Assembly: GCA_018433975.1 (NCBI GenBank) | Contig: JAHDQE010000071.1 | Span: 1 to 33,132, forward strand | Reading direction: 5' to 3' | Length of the DNA: 33,132 bases | DNA from: Ornatilinea sp. | Lineage (GTDB): Bacteria; Chloroflexota; Anaerolineae; Anaerolineales; Anaerolineaceae | In this document: one piece after another, positions 15,965-24,048 of the stretch | Layout: each line of letters begins with the position of its first letter | Position numbering within the stretch: position 1 is the stretch's first letter | Program-made: the position numbers and the translations under genes | Notes under the pieces: model-generated | What the model was told of the DNA's origin: nothing | The model's database searches: none | Seen by the model: the letters and a program-made list of their open reading frames with translations, nothing else

Positions 15965-16060
15965 ACAAATTGCCTGTTTCCTATAGGAAGCTTCTCCTCA
16001 ATCCTGGTTTTTGCGGACCACATTTCGTCAAAGAACACCCGCTATACCCACGTGGAGATC

Positions 16061-16095
16061 AAAAAGGGATGAAGAGCTCATTCGCTCTCCATCCC
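16061..16095 (-). terminator. Intrinsic terminator of the nuclease gene
   Basis: Read on the minus strand, GGGATGGAGAGC pairs with GCTCTTCATCCC over 12 bp with one G-U pair and a 6-nt loop, followed by TTTTT (16065-16061). It is 36 bp past the stop of the nuclease gene. Confidence 0.88.
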
Positions 16096-16131
16096 CTTCA
16101 CAATTAAAACATCGATTAGACTCTCAAAATT

Positions 16132-19100
16132 TTACCAGCCGCTTTCCAGACTCAGTTCAACCCGGTCACCAATCATCACGATCTCGCCCAGGAAAGCGCC
16201 CGTCGCTTTCGTCCGGCTCCCAATCATCAGTGAACCTTGCGGAACATAGAAATTGGCCTTCAGCTCGTTCCGCGTTCCGATCAGAATAGCTTTGAATTGG
16301 TCCCTGCCGCGCGTCTGATCTCTCCCGGTTACAATCACCCGCAAATCGGCGGCGGTCAGATCTGCTGCGCTTTCTGCCGGCATGATTTTCACACTCTTGC
16401 CGGTGTGCAGACGGGTAGAAATCCGGACCTCAACAGGCGCTTCGGCCACAAGCTGCGAATTTTCCAGCATATACACAGAACTGAAGTTGTAAACGCCGCC
16501 GGTCAGGACCAGAGTCGCCCCGCGGTTGACAAATACTGCGCCGTAACTGCCCGCTTCCAGGGTCAATGTGTCATTGCGGGAAACATAAACCGATCTGCCA
16601 CCAGAGACAGAGCCCGGAATTGCAGGAAGGGCATCCACCAGCGGCAGTTCCAGCGGCTTATACGCGTTGCCCAGAATATCGCCCTTGTTCAGCAAATGGT
16701 TATAAAACACATCGTAAACTTGCGAGTCGTTCAATAATCTGACTCTGTCCGCCATCACACGAGAAACGGAATCGAGTACCGCGGCTTTCGGCGAGAAAGT
16801 GACCTGACCTGCATCATTATTGGCCCCTACATCCCCGCTGAGCACTTTGGCACGTGGAAGCAACAACACACGCTCCTGCGCCAGGACCACAAAATCTTCC
16901 AACAAGGGTTTCAGTTCCAAACCGATCAGGACCGGATCATGGTCAGAGGAGCGGTAAGCATCCGGTACATACAGATCGGGCTGGTTGTAATCGCTGTAGC
17001 TCATTGCCTCCGGCTCATCGGCATTGATATGCCAGATGGTGGCACCGCTGACCTGCTCCGCCAGGTGGGCCGCAGCCAGCGCCTGATCCAGCACGCCGGA
17101 CTGTCCATAGTATTGATAGGAATAGGCATCTGTCCCGATGTATTCATCGATCAGGCTGTTATATCCGGCATCCTTAATCGCCACGATAGGATCTTCCATG
17201 CCATAAGAGTTCAGATCGCCTATGATGAGGAAGTCAGGGTCTGCCACACCGGTCGGGAAGGTTTCCAGATAGCGCGTGAGAGCTTCAGCAGCAGCTTTGC
17301 GCGTCAGGTTGCAGTTACCCTGCCCATCGCCAGTATCCGGATCCTCAACATCATTACAATCCGAACCTTTTGATTTCAGATGGTTCACCGCAACTGTAAA
17401 GCGCTCGCCGCTGTCCAGTTGTTCAAATGTCTGGATTAAAGGCGGGCGGTTCTTGTCATCCAGAAATTCCGGATCAATTGAAGAATCGAGAATGGCAGTC
17501 GTCCCAACCATAGTCACTTTGCCGGGTTTATAAAGCAGCCCGACCGCAATTTCATCCGTACCGATTTGCGGTATGCCGGGGTCGACAAACGCATAAGTGC
17601 CTGCACCGGCAACTTCGTTCAACCCGTTCACCAGATCCTGAATGGCACTGTATTCCCCATAGCCATCATTCTCAATTTCCATCAGGCCGATCACATCCGC
17701 ATCCAGCGTGGTAATTGCGGCAATGATCTTATCCCGCTGGCGGACGAACTCTTCCAGAGTATACGCACCGCGCGAGGTTGGGAATCCGCCCCCCATGCCA
17801 TCGCCGTTAAAGTAGTTAAGCACATTGAAGCTGGCTACTTTCAGGCTCCCACCCACTGCTTCGGGCATTTCCGGACGCAAATTGACCGACGTAAAGTTGA
17901 CTTCCTGAGTGGGTAAAATCCGGTACAGATCGTAGCTGTAGTACAACACGCCTTCCAGATTTGGAACGGTATCGCCCAGACGCAAGGTCCCATCCGGCCC
18001 AAGATAAGGCGGAAGCGGGGTTGGATTTTGTATCGAACTGGCATCATCCAACAAGACTCTACTGCGGTCATTCAAATCCTGCAGTGTCAAAGCCGGCGTT
18101 CCGGGAAGTTCAACCTGGGTTGGGGTAAATAACCGGCCATCAATCGAGAGATCCACCTCTCCATAGCGTCCCTGAGTATAGTTCCCCGTAACGAACAGTT
18201 GTTGATCAACCTTAATCAGCATACCTTCATAGGTTTCCCACAAATCAAGGCTGGAAATCGGCAGACTGACCACAACCGGTTCGGGAGCGACTACCGGCTC
18301 GCAAATCAAAACCTGGCTGACGCTGCCAATTTCGGTCAGATCATAATACTCTTTGACCTGCCCATGCACACGAACGTATTCCCCTACATTTACATCCACG
18401 CTGTCACTGTAGACAAACACGCCGTCCGAAGTTGTCAGATCGCCATCTCCCAGCGGGTCCTGCACAAAGAAGCCGCTCAACTGATCCGTCCCCTGGAAGT
18501 CCGCAGTGACAACTCCTTCAATCGACACCTCGGTCCCCACCAGGGGGCTGGCCAAGCCGCTGCCCTGAACGGAGTAAATCGGCGTAAAGGCGTCACCGCA
18601 TTGTTCCACCGGCGGAGGCGTCTCGCACAGATTCTCTGCGCCGGGTGTGGGGAGGGCCTGGATATAAGTATCCGTATTAAGCGCCCCACCGGACCCATTC
18701 GGACAGCGCTGGCTGGAGTGATTATCTTTATCACCCTCACCCGCTTCATTGACCTGCGGCTGCCCAGCGTTGAGCAGTACCAGCAGTCCAGCATCATCGG
18801 CATCATCCGTGTCGTAAACAACGGCATCTATCAAATTTTCCGTTGTCACAGCCGTCCCGCTGGGGAAATCCGCCGCATCTCCGGCATAGACCGCCACGGC
18901 ATCCGCGCCGTTCTGCAGCCCGTTGCTGGCAAAGATGATCCCCGGCGTCGGGACGACATCCGCGTTACCCAACAGGAAGTAACCGTTGGCGTCTGTGGTA
19001 TAACCATCCAGATCATAGGCGGCGTAAGAAGTATCCCCACTGCCATTGTAAAACACCACTACCAACCCATCCAGCGCGGTGTTGCCGACTCCATTATCAT

Positions 19101-20430
19101 ACAGCTCCACAAATTCCAGAACGTCCGTGCTGGGAGTATCCGAATCAATCTCGTTGATGATCACATCCGGCACCGGAGGAGGAGGCGTCTCGCACAGGTT
19201 CTCTGCGCCGGGTGTGGGGAGGGCCTGGAGATAGGTATCGGTATTAAGCGCTCCACCGAACCCATTCGGACAACGCTGGCTGGAGTGATTATCTTTATCA
19301 CCCTCACCCGCTTCATTAACCTGTGGCTGCCCTTCATTGAGCAGCACCAACAGTTCAGCGTCATCGGCATCATCCGTGTCGTATACAACGGCGTCCACCA
19401 GATTTTCTGTTGTCACAGGCGTTTCGCTGGGGAAATCCGCCGCGTCTCCGGCATAGACCGCCACGGCGTCCGCCCCGTTCTGCAGTCCGTTGCTGGCAAA
19501 AATGATCCCCGGCGTTGGGACGACGTCTGCGTTACCCAGCAAGAAGTAGCCGTTGGCGTCCGTGGTGTAACCATCCAGATCATAAGCGGCGTAAGAAGTG
19601 TCTCCACTGCCGTTATAGAACACCACTACCAACCCATCCAGCGCTGTGTTACCAACCCCATTATCGTACAGTTCCACAAATTCCAGGATGTCCGTGCTGG
19701 GAGTATCCGAATCGATCTCGTTGATGATCACATCCGGCACCGGAGGGGGAGGAGGCGTCTCGCACAGGTTCTCTGCGCCCGGGGTGTCATCCACTCCCAA
19801 ATCGAATGAACCGATTACCCAGCTCCCGTCACACACATAGGCATGTCCGGGGACGTAAGAACCGTCGGGTCCAACACTGGGTGGCCCATAATGATATTCG
19901 GTACCCGCCGGAGGGTTTTCTTCTTCCACCAGCGCAATGCGGTCCAGTTCGGCTGCCCACGGCGTCACATCCAGCACACCATCATCATCCGTGTCCAGAT
20001 CATCGCCGTTCGCTCCTGTAAAACCGGATACCAGCAGATGGGTCACGTTATCGCTGTTCTCAAAATTCAAATCCGCCACCAGGTCTGCAGCAGCCAGCGT
20101 GAAAGTACCCTCCGCGGTCACAAAATAACCGCTGGCCGGAATGGTCTGCCCACTTAAATCCGTCACGGATTCAATCACCCCGCTGCCACCGGTCCCATCG
20201 CCAATCACCAGATACGTCAGGCCATCCAATGAGGTTTCGGATGGCCCATACAACTCGAAATATTCATCATTATCCGTATCGGTCTGGTCTATCCGCACTT
20301 CACTGATCGTCACACCGGTTTCAGCCTGAGCCAGAACCGGTTCTACCGGACTCAAAGACCCTACCGCTACCCATAAAAGACAAACGACAAGAATTCCATT
20401 GAAAAATTTTGAAGAACTTCTTTTGTTCAT
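16132..20430 (-). CDS. Secreted multidomain nuclease (LTD repeats, OB-fold, EEP nuclease, beta-rich tail)
   Basis: A 1432-residue exported protein of the ExeM/NucH/YhcR extracellular nuclease type. The signal peptide (FFNGILVVCLLWVAVGSL, cut near LAQ) is followed by lamin-tail domain 1 (about 38-200). Two nearly identical lamin-tail domains (about 224-414 and 414-603) come next, joined by Pro-rich linkers ending ENLCETPPP. An OB-fold (about 610-715) starts with a YSVQG block and IEGVVTADF. The endonuclease/exonuclease/phosphatase domain (about 858-1170) keeps ASFNVLNYF, LMEIEND, VNHLKSKGSDC, GDLNSYGMEDP and SSDHDPV, so it should be active on extracellular DNA or nucleotides. The last ~240 residues are a beta-strand-rich, bactofilin- or beta-helix-like tail of unknown role. 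I chose the ATG at 20430 because GGAGG lies 9 nt upstream. No LPXTG anchor is visible. Confidence 0.9.
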   Translation of the reverse strand: MNKRSSSKFFNGILVVCLLWVAVGSLSPVEPVLAQAETGVTISEVRIDQTDTDNDEYFELYGPSETSLDGLTYLVIGDGTGGSGVIESVTDLSGQTIPASGYFVTAEGTFTLAAADLVADLNFENSDNVTHLLVSGFTGANGDDLDTDDDGVLDVTPWAAELDRIALVEEENPPAGTEYHYGPPSVGPDGSYVPGHAYVCDGSWVIGSFDLGVDDTPGAENLCETPPPPPVPDVIINEIDSDTPSTDILEFVELYDNGVGNTALDGLVVVFYNGSGDTSYAAYDLDGYTTDANGYFLLGNADVVPTPGIIFASNGLQNGADAVAVYAGDAADFPSETPVTTENLVDAVVYDTDDADDAELLVLLNEGQPQVNEAGEGDKDNHSSQRCPNGFGGALNTDTYLQALPTPGAENLCETPPPPVPDVIINEIDSDTPSTDVLEFVELYDNGVGNTALDGLVVVFYNGSGDTSYAAYDLDGYTTDANGYFLLGNADVVPTPGIIFASNGLQNGADAVAVYAGDAADFPSGTAVTTENLIDAVVYDTDDADDAGLLVLLNAGQPQVNEAGEGDKDNHSSQRCPNGSGGALNTDTYIQALPTPGAENLCETPPPVEQCGDAFTPIYSVQGSGLASPLVGTEVSIEGVVTADFQGTDQLSGFFVQDPLGDGDLTTSDGVFVYSDSVDVNVGEYVRVHGQVKEYYDLTEIGSVSQVLICEPVVAPEPVVVSLPISSLDLWETYEGMLIKVDQQLFVTGNYTQGRYGEVDLSIDGRLFTPTQVELPGTPALTLQDLNDRSRVLLDDASSIQNPTPLPPYLGPDGTLRLGDTVPNLEGVLYYSYDLYRILPTQEVNFTSVNLRPEMPEAVGGSLKVASFNVLNYFNGDGMGGGFPTSRGAYTLEEFVRQRDKIIAAITTLDADVIGLMEIENDGYGEYSAIQDLVNGLNEVAGAGTYAFVDPGIPQIGTDEIAVGLLYKPGKVTMVGTTAILDSSIDPEFLDDKNRPPLIQTFEQLDSGERFTVAVNHLKSKGSDCNDVEDPDTGDGQGNCNLTRKAAAEALTRYLETFPTGVADPDFLIIGDLNSYGMEDPIVAIKDAGYNSLIDEYIGTDAYSYQYYGQSGVLDQALAAAHLAEQVSGATIWHINADEPEAMSYSDYNQPDLYVPDAYRSSDHDPVLIGLELKPLLEDFVVLAQERVLLLPRAKVLSGDVGANNDAGQVTFSPKAAVLDSVSRVMADRVRLLNDSQVYDVFYNHLLNKGDILGNAYKPLELPLVDALPAIPGSVSGGRSVYVSRNDTLTLEAGSYGAVFVNRGATLVLTGGVYNFSSVYMLENSQLVAEAPVEVRISTRLHTGKSVKIMPAESAADLTAADLRVIVTGRDQTRGRDQFKAILIGTRNELKANFYVPQGSLMIGSRTKATGAFLGEIVMIGDRVELSLESGW
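18621..19757 (-). repeat. Tandem duplication of a lamin-tail-domain unit inside the nuclease gene
   Basis: Two units of 567 bp (18621-19187) and 570 bp (19188-19757) are nearly identical. The boundary string TCTCGCACAG occurs at 18621, 19188 and 19758. By my reading the encoded units differ by 8 substitutions and one extra Pro in ~189 residues, while roughly 40-50 bases differ, mostly at third codon positions. Confidence 0.9.
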
Positions 20431-20790
20431 TTCCGCCATCCTCCCTGATAAATTCAAAAACAACACATTTTGTCAGAAACAAGCACAGACCGATGGAATC
20501 AAGTTCCTCCTTTCTTTTTCTGAACAATTGAACGCAGTTATTCCCCTGCGTTTAGAATTTTAAATTGTGATTTTTAGAGCTGCTGGAGATTTCTCATGGA
20601 TGAGTTGTGCAGGAGCCGGCATTGGGCATGTACTTCTTTATAAAACCACCGCTCAAAAATATTAAACTCGTTTAACTTCAGCACAACCTTGGCGTCATTT
20701 GCAATTTTATAATACTCTTTTTCCGATAGGGATTCAACCAACAGTCGTTCATCCGGACAGCTTACAGCCGCTCTCGGAAGCCGATAAAGG
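20431..20790. other. Gap between the nuclease and BtrH-like genes
   Basis: The first ~140 bp are the leader of the nuclease gene. They contain an inverted repeat AACGCAG/CTGCGTT (20531-20552, 8-nt loop) that could be a weak terminator for the upstream minus-strand gene, though it has no proper U-tract. A 75-codon minus-strand frame (20574-20801), starting with TTG and overlapping the end of the BtrH-like gene by 11 bp, fills the rest. It is listed separately with low confidence. Confidence 0.4.
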
Positions 20791-20801
20791 TTACCGTCCA
20801 A
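20574..20801 (-). CDS. Possible small hypothetical protein
   Basis: A 75-residue frame that overlaps the 3' end of the BtrH-like gene by 11 bp and would start at TTG inside GGGTGGTTGG, so translational coupling is possible. The product is charged and soluble (LVESLSEKEYYKIAND, FNIFERWFYKEVHAQC) and I recognise no family. Its ordinary amino-acid mix favours a real product or a decayed gene. The overlap, TTG start and lack of a clear ribosome binding site argue against it. Confidence 0.25.
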   Translation of the reverse strand: MDGNLYRLPRAAVSCPDERLLVESLSEKEYYKIANDAKVVLKLNEFNIFERWFYKEVHAQCRLLHNSSMRNLQQL

Positions 20802-21996
20802 CCACCCGATTCAACGCCTGATTAGCCGTTAATTCCGCCTGGTAGATTTCCATTAACTGGTTTTCCAGACCTGCCAGTAAATCATCCACAGCATCTTTCT
20901 CCAGCGGAAATTGTTCATTAAAACCCTGTTGAAGTTCCGAAATAAGGGCTTTAAGCCTCCGATATTCTTCTAACCCCCGCTCGCCTTTTTCCACAAGCAC
21001 TGCCAGTTTTTGCACCTCCAGGGTTTTGATCCGGGCAAAAACCGGCACAGACTCCGGAAGAGCGGCCTCTCCTAAAGTCCGCCATTGTTTTTCAATCGAA
21101 CGGTATCGCCCCGCAATTTCCTTCAGCGCCGGGTTGTTGATAACCGGAGCCGCTTCGTCTAAAAAATCAGCATAGAGACCGCGCAGCGTGCCGCCATCCG
21201 ACCAGGTGGGCAGCGTATGAAGAAAAATCGACTTCAAATTGCCATAAAGATAACGTCCATCCGAAAAGATGCTTTTCCATCCCTTTTTGTGGCTCTCATT
21301 CGTCATCATCCTGGCCCATTTACGCAGCGCCGGCAGTGAAAATGAATCTGAATGGCCGCTAAGATGAACAGCCGCATCCTCCAGCCCCGCCCAAATTGCA
21401 CTTTCAAGGTTTATTTCGCCGGAGGCTTCAAAGGTCATCAAACGGTTTTTATAAGAACTGATCCGGCCGCGTGACCGTGCCAATGTTTCCCCATCAATCT
21501 GAAAAGCCTCTGATGCACGGTCATCCAACCAGAAACGTTGACCTCCCTCTTCCATGCCGAACACGCCCACCACATGCCGGATCTGCCCGCTGAGGTTCTC
21601 CGGGAGCTCAAAATAAGGCAATCCCTGCAAATCCAGCCAGGCCATCGCGGGTTGACCGTTCTCAAGAACGTCAAGGAGATTTTGCGCGGCCTGTTTTCCA
21701 CTGCCGGTTTCTTCGACCCGGATAGCAATATTCAAGCGTTCACAGAGATTCTGCATAAACCTTACCGGGTATTGCCAGTTGTTGCGAAACCCCAGCACCA
21801 GGATCCGGTTGTCATTCTCCTTGAATTCCCACAAAATATAACCCATGCCGGGGCCCCCCCCAATTCCCAGCAGCATGGCTTCCGTGAAGGGTTGATGCAT
21901 GTGTTCCGCCTCAACACCCTGAAAAGCAAGGATATTCCGAAGTACAGCCGTATCCGGATGCTGGCCCGGCTGAAGAGGATACTTTTCTAATTTCAT
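20791..21996 (-). CDS. BtrH_N / DUF4872-type protein lacking the usual N-terminal Cys
   Basis: A 401-residue soluble protein. The N-terminal half matches the BtrH_N family (papain-like fold, named after butirosin acyltransferase BtrH): GQHPDTAVLRNIL, then FTEAMLLGIGGGPGMGY, and later IRHVVGVFGMEE...FWLDDRA carrying the family His and Asp. In the family, as I remember it, the first block reads HC-x-x-TAL with the nucleophilic Cys. Here the residue after His13 is Pro14 and no Cys is nearby. The C-terminal ~220 residues correspond to the helical DUF4872 region (AALRKWARMM..., GLYADFLDEAA). The ATG at 21996 is preferred. A GTG at 22008 is possible, and neither has a strong ribosome binding site. 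It follows a terminator after yjjX, so its transcription may be separate. Confidence 0.75.
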   Translation of the reverse strand: MKLEKYPLQPGQHPDTAVLRNILAFQGVEAEHMHQPFTEAMLLGIGGGPGMGYILWEFKENDNRILVLGFRNNWQYPVRFMQNLCERLNIAIRVEETGSGKQAAQNLLDVLENGQPAMAWLDLQGLPYFELPENLSGQIRHVVGVFGMEEGGQRFWLDDRASEAFQIDGETLARSRGRISSYKNRLMTFEASGEINLESAIWAGLEDAAVHLSGHSDSFSLPALRKWARMMTNESHKKGWKSIFSDGRYLYGNLKSIFLHTLPTWSDGGTLRGLYADFLDEAAPVINNPALKEIAGRYRSIEKQWRTLGEAALPESVPVFARIKTLEVQKLAVLVEKGERGLEEYRRLKALISELQQGFNEQFPLEKDAVDDLLAGLENQLMEIYQAELTANQALNRVVGR

Positions 21997-22076
21997 AAAT
22001 CGTCTCACAAATGATTGGAAATGTTACCTCATTATATAAAAACTTCCGGGCCGGAGAAAACGAACGTACAATGCAC

Positions 22077-22107
22077 AAAAAGCAGACCCTGTTGTGAGCA
22101 AGGGTCT
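22077..22107 (-). terminator. Intrinsic terminator after yjjX
   Basis: On the minus strand, AGACCCT pairs with AGGGTCT (7 bp, 10-nt loop), followed by GCTTTTT. The stem touches the yjjX stop codon. It separates yjjX from the BtrH-like gene. Confidence 0.7.
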
Positions 22108-22649
22108 TACTCACCCTCTGCAGAAAAAAGCGATTCATTTTTAAATGGAATCAGCGCCAGCACAACCGCATGTGCGTAGAGTCCCACCCGGTCAATCAGG
22201 TTTCCGGTCAGCAGCCCTACCGCGCCGTTATCCTGCTTAGAATTGGCACGGTTAAAAACAATATCATCCGCCTCGCCCAGTTCCACACCCTGATGAACCA
22301 GTTCAACCACCCGGTCCGGCAGCGAAAAGGTAGCCGTGCGCGCTTTTCCAATCCGGTCCCGCGAACGGACAATGACCCAGGCAAAAGCCGCCAGACCCTC
22401 AGAAACCGGCTCCACGCCTCCTTCTACCCCCACCCAGTAATCCGCTTCAGGGGCCAGCTCAAGGGCCTGGTTGGTGCGGTTCAATGCCCCCCTCAGCGTT
22501 TCTGCATCTGTCATAGGTTGGTCGCTAACCCCTGAAGGTACTGCAATTCCTTTTACCTCAAAACACTCGCCGGAAAACATTTTTTGAAATCCCACCAGTG
22601 CCGCTTGCTGTTTAACGGGATTCTTCGATGCAACTACCACCTGTTTCAT
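22107..22649 (-). CDS. yjjX: Inosine/xanthosine triphosphatase, YjjX family (DUF84)
   Basis: A 180-residue house-cleaning NTPase expected to hydrolyse non-canonical ITP and XTP and keep them out of nucleic acids. Diagnostic blocks are VVVASKNPVKQQAA at the start, GVSDQPMTDAETLRGALNR, YWVGVEGGVE, FAWVIV, the metal- and base-contacting KQDNGAVGLLTGNLIDR, and a final YAHAVVLALIPF. The length matches E. coli YjjX (about 170). It starts 27 bp after the lipoprotein gene with GGGAG 9 nt before the ATG, so the two are probably co-transcribed. A terminator overlaps its stop. Confidence 0.93.
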   Translation of the reverse strand: MKQVVVASKNPVKQQAALVGFQKMFSGECFEVKGIAVPSGVSDQPMTDAETLRGALNRTNQALELAPEADYWVGVEGGVEPVSEGLAAFAWVIVRSRDRIGKARTATFSLPDRVVELVHQGVELGEADDIVFNRANSKQDNGAVGLLTGNLIDRVGLYAHAVVLALIPFKNESLFSAEGE

Positions 22650-22676
22650 AAATGACGACTCCCAAACATCCGTTTT

Positions 22677-23627
22677 TTACTTCTCAACTTTTAAAGATTG
22701 AACCATCGCATCCAGCACGGCTATACTGGGGAAATAGCTCTCATCCGGCTGGTTATTCAGATTTTCAACCTGGCTATCCACCAGATCCGGCCCCACTTCA
22801 TAGAAATTATCGGGCGGCTGATAATTGCTGTACTCGTTCAACAACGGGTGACTCAGCGGCAGGATTACAGAGACGTAATAGCGGCCATCATGGGTCAGAC
22901 CCTGATAGACATAGATCATCTTCTGATTCGTAAAGGGCCATACGGCCTGCCCCAACTCGGTCACAAAACGCACACCGCTGCCATTCTGAAAATCAAAATA
23001 GGCTACTTTGGCCCAACCTATTTCACCCGCATTAAAGGACGGCAAAATCGGAATGCCCTGACTCGGGTCCGCAGGCCGGGAGCTTAGTAATGCCTGAAGC
23101 CGGTCAATGATTCCTCCTGCATTTTCATTCCCGGCACGATAGGCATCCACCGGGAAGATATACACCTGTGCTTTATGATAATCATTCTGCACAGGATACC
23201 CCACCAATTCAAATTGGGGATGTTCCGGCATTCCCCAATACGGGTCTTCGGTCAAATCGGAAGGTACAAGCTGGGTGCTCACATCCCGGCCCAGGCTGTC
23301 GTCGTAGGAAAAACTAACCCCATCAAAAGATACATCCGGGAGAACCGGCTGCGCATCTTGCTGAACGGGCTGCGTATCCTGCTGGACAGATGGAGCCTCT
23401 TGCTGCGTCGGCTGGACACCCTGTTGGGCTGCCAGCGCCTGCTGAGTAGCCTGAAGCTGTATCATTTCCAATGCAAGCTGGGTAGCTTGAAGTGAGACCT
23501 GTGTGGCGGACAGATCATTCTGAGATGGACCGCTCTGGTCCACATCCAACAGGGAACAGGCCAATGTTGTGGCCATCAGACTCAAAACGCCAAGGCTTAT
23601 CAGAAAAGTGTGGATTCGATGTTTCAT
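22677..23627 (-). CDS. Putative lipoprotein with Ala-Thr-Gln repeats
   Basis: A 316-residue protein with a lipoprotein signal peptide: basic MKHRIHTF, a hydrophobic core and the lipobox TLAC at residues 21-24 (lipidated Cys24). The next ~70 residues are low-complexity, first an ATQ-type heptad-like stretch (SATQVSLQATQLALE) and then Gln/Pro repeats (VQQDTQPVQQDAQP) that probably act as a coiled or flexible spacer. The globular part (about 98-316) begins FDGVSFSYDDSLG and contains YPVQNDYHKAQVYIFPVDAYR. I do not recognise a catalytic family. It is probably a surface or substrate-binding-like protein. GGAGG lies 6 nt before the ATG. It is the first gene of a unit with yjjX. Confidence 0.8.
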   Translation of the reverse strand: MKHRIHTFLISLGVLSLMATTLACSLLDVDQSGPSQNDLSATQVSLQATQLALEMIQLQATQQALAAQQGVQPTQQEAPSVQQDTQPVQQDAQPVLPDVSFDGVSFSYDDSLGRDVSTQLVPSDLTEDPYWGMPEHPQFELVGYPVQNDYHKAQVYIFPVDAYRAGNENAGGIIDRLQALLSSRPADPSQGIPILPSFNAGEIGWAKVAYFDFQNGSGVRFVTELGQAVWPFTNQKMIYVYQGLTHDGRYYVSVILPLSHPLLNEYSNYQPPDNFYEVGPDLVDSQVENLNNQPDESYFPSIAVLDAMVQSLKVEK

Positions 23628-24048
23628 GTTTTCCCTCCGGAACTAACCTCTCTAAAAAAATTTAGCCATGCTTCCATGCTTACTGCTCATTAAATATTCT
23701 CACGCTCTGGTGGTCTGCCTGCCAACAAATTTCCCTACAGAACCATGACTTTCTCACAATTGCTTATCGTTCGATTCCAGACAATAAAATCATCCGTTGA
23801 ATCTTTTCCGGAACGCTCCGGTTACCCTTTCCATTATATACTGCAAAATTCTGTAAGAAAATTATTCCTTCAAAAAAGTGTCCCTTTCTTTAGCAATCTT
23901 TTCAAATTCCGACAAAATCCATAGCCGGAACATAAAAAATATTCCTGATGCCGCCGACCTTTCAATATTATCAGGTCACAGGGATAGAAATTGAGTAAAA
24001 TAAATCTGAAGAATTGCGTTTTCCCGCATTTACTTACAGGTCAATTTA
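23628..24048. other. Divergent intergenic region, AT-rich
   Basis: No gene or RNA recognised. It must hold promoters for the lipoprotein (-) and the cNMP-kinase (+). A minus-strand TATAAT (23838-23833) is the best -10 box, with only a weak TTTTCT 17 bp upstream, and it would give a ~200-nt leader. CCGGAAC occurs three times (near 23636, 23809 and 23929), once as part of the small palindrome CCGGAACGCTCCGG. I see no convincing plus-strand promoter. Confidence 0.4.

Noticed and set aside
18199..19809. 536-codon open frame on the plus strand
   Set aside because: It lies antisense to the lamin-tail repeats of the nuclease gene. The sense strand has signal peptide, domains and ribosome binding site, while this frame has an odd composition and merely echoes the repeat.
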